Shown in pieces: positions 63,113 through 64,000 of a stretch of 64,000 nucleotides of DNA (position 1 is its first letter; each line of letters opens with the position of its first letter). Below the pieces are notes generated by a model that was not told where the DNA came from, ran no database searches, and was given only the letters and a program-made list of their open reading frames with translations. The stretch spans positions 6,036,501-6,100,500 of the forward strand of contig JAGUCH010000007.1 of assembly GCA_019096065.1 (NCBI GenBank). Direction: 5' to 3'. Origin of the DNA: Paracyclopina nana (lineage: Eukaryota; Arthropoda; Copepoda; Cyclopoida; Cyclopettidae). The position numbers and the translations under genes are program-made.

Positions 63113-64000
63113 GCATGTAGAATCATGATTTACTGACTTCTATAAAAGAGCTTCAACTTTCAAAACAAACATTTTTCAACTCTGCCACAGCCTGCTGAAA
63201 AAAGCAGCCATTTTAAATATTTCTTTGTCTGCCTCAAAATTGGAAGCCATGTAGCTTAGAGTGGATGATGTCATACAACCACAAAAACTTGAGTTATGGC
63301 ATCCACTTTTTCCCCTGCCAATGCTGTGATGTGAGGAGTTTGCACAGCCACATAATAAATATAATCATGCTGGATATTGAAACATATTGTAAATTCATAA
63401 CTCTGGATGACTTAATATTGCATTAATAGTGGATTAAAAATGGGCGCTGACAACTCAATTCAGATGGTTTGAATGACTCAATGATTGCATTAATAGCGCT
63501 TCATGAAGCTAAAGTAACTTTGATTTGAAAATTCAAATTTTCGCGCGCAATCCAAACAAGAAATGACGTCACTCAACTATTTTGACACCTGAGTCACCAC
63601 ACGCCTCTCTCTTCTTATACAGGGCTTAACAAAGAGAATTGTCTTGATTTATGTTGCCCTATCACAAATGATGATGCATACACACCCATTTCTGACCATA
63701 TTTTGTGCAGACTGTCTTTTTGCAATTTGTGCTCCATAATTGAGCAGTTCCTGGTAGGGAAACGAGAAAAATGCACGAAACTTGATCTTTTCACACATCA
63801 AGTTTTTGACCTTGATCTCTTTTTTCTTGCATGATAAATTAGTAGCAGGGGATAAAATCTACTGGAAAATTTGCACTTTTTCTCAAACAGGGTGAGCCAA
63901 CAGTTTTCAAAATAGGTTCTTGAATGAATGAGTCCATTCAAATGCAGTGTGGAATATAATCTGATTACTTTCAGCCTAGCACAAAGGCCACCATTATTAT
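63113..64000. other. Upstream flank, no gene recognised
   Basis: About 0.9 kb upstream of the secreted Glu/Pro-rich gene. No exon, tRNA or repeat recognised. A duplicated TGACT(T/C)AAT(A/G)(T)TTGCATTAATAG phrase occurs at about 63409 and 63475. Confidence 0.4.

Overview
This is a eukaryotic, invertebrate window, most likely an arthropod and plausibly a crustacean. Reasons: spliced genes with many very short GT-AG introns (about 45-60 nt) beside a few multi-kilobase ones; a Wnt4-class Wnt (to my knowledge kept in crustaceans and chelicerates, lost in insects); thaumatin-like, SLMAP, CTDNEP1, VWA7-like and ADP-dependent glucokinase genes; and MITEs and an LTR element. A membrane-anchored Lin-12/Notch-repeat (LNR) protein recalls the LNR-protein expansion reported in the copepod Oithona nana, but that is only a hint. 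Exon models below were worked out by hand from splice signals, phase and family conservation.

Layout. 1-7.3 kb is a dense cluster: a TMEM254-like membrane protein (-), a DadA-like FAD oxidoreductase (-), an LNR plus PAN-like membrane protein (+), a thaumatin-like protein (-) and a retinol-dehydrogenase-like SDR (-). 7.3-10.5 kb is intergenic with a TTA-flanked MITE. 10.5-29 kb is one gene, Wnt4 (+, 11 coding exons), with a 10.7 kb first intron full of degenerate repeat modules, a 252-residue lineage-specific insertion inside the Wnt domain, and a minisatellite in the last intron. 29.9-31.7 kb is CTDNEP1/Dullard (-). 32.8-38.2 kb is an 18-exon VWA7-like protein with a fibronectin-III tail (-); a young non-autonomous LTR retrotransposon (38.4-42.5 kb) sits about 200 bp upstream of its start codon. 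43.3-47.2 kb holds a possible TA-flanked inverted-repeat element and a CUB-domain gene (-). 49.3-52.7 kb is GFAT (-) with a MITE in one intron. GFAT and ADP-dependent glucokinase (+, 54.5-56.1 kb) are divergently arranged. SLMAP (+), an SLC17 transporter (+) and a secreted Glu/Pro-rich protein (-) complete the window.

Functional threads. GFAT and ADPGK both act on glucose/fructose phosphates and may share a promoter region. Several proteins are secreted or membrane bound (Wnt4, LNR protein, thaumatin-like, VWA7-like, CUB protein, Glu/Pro-rich protein). Four genes have reading-frame interruptions; five of the six are single missing bases, mostly next to short homopolymers, while the long exons of Wnt4, GFAT, SLMAP, ADPGK and the VWA7-like gene are clean. 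Either the assembly has local homopolymer undercalls or some genes in the two clusters are decaying.
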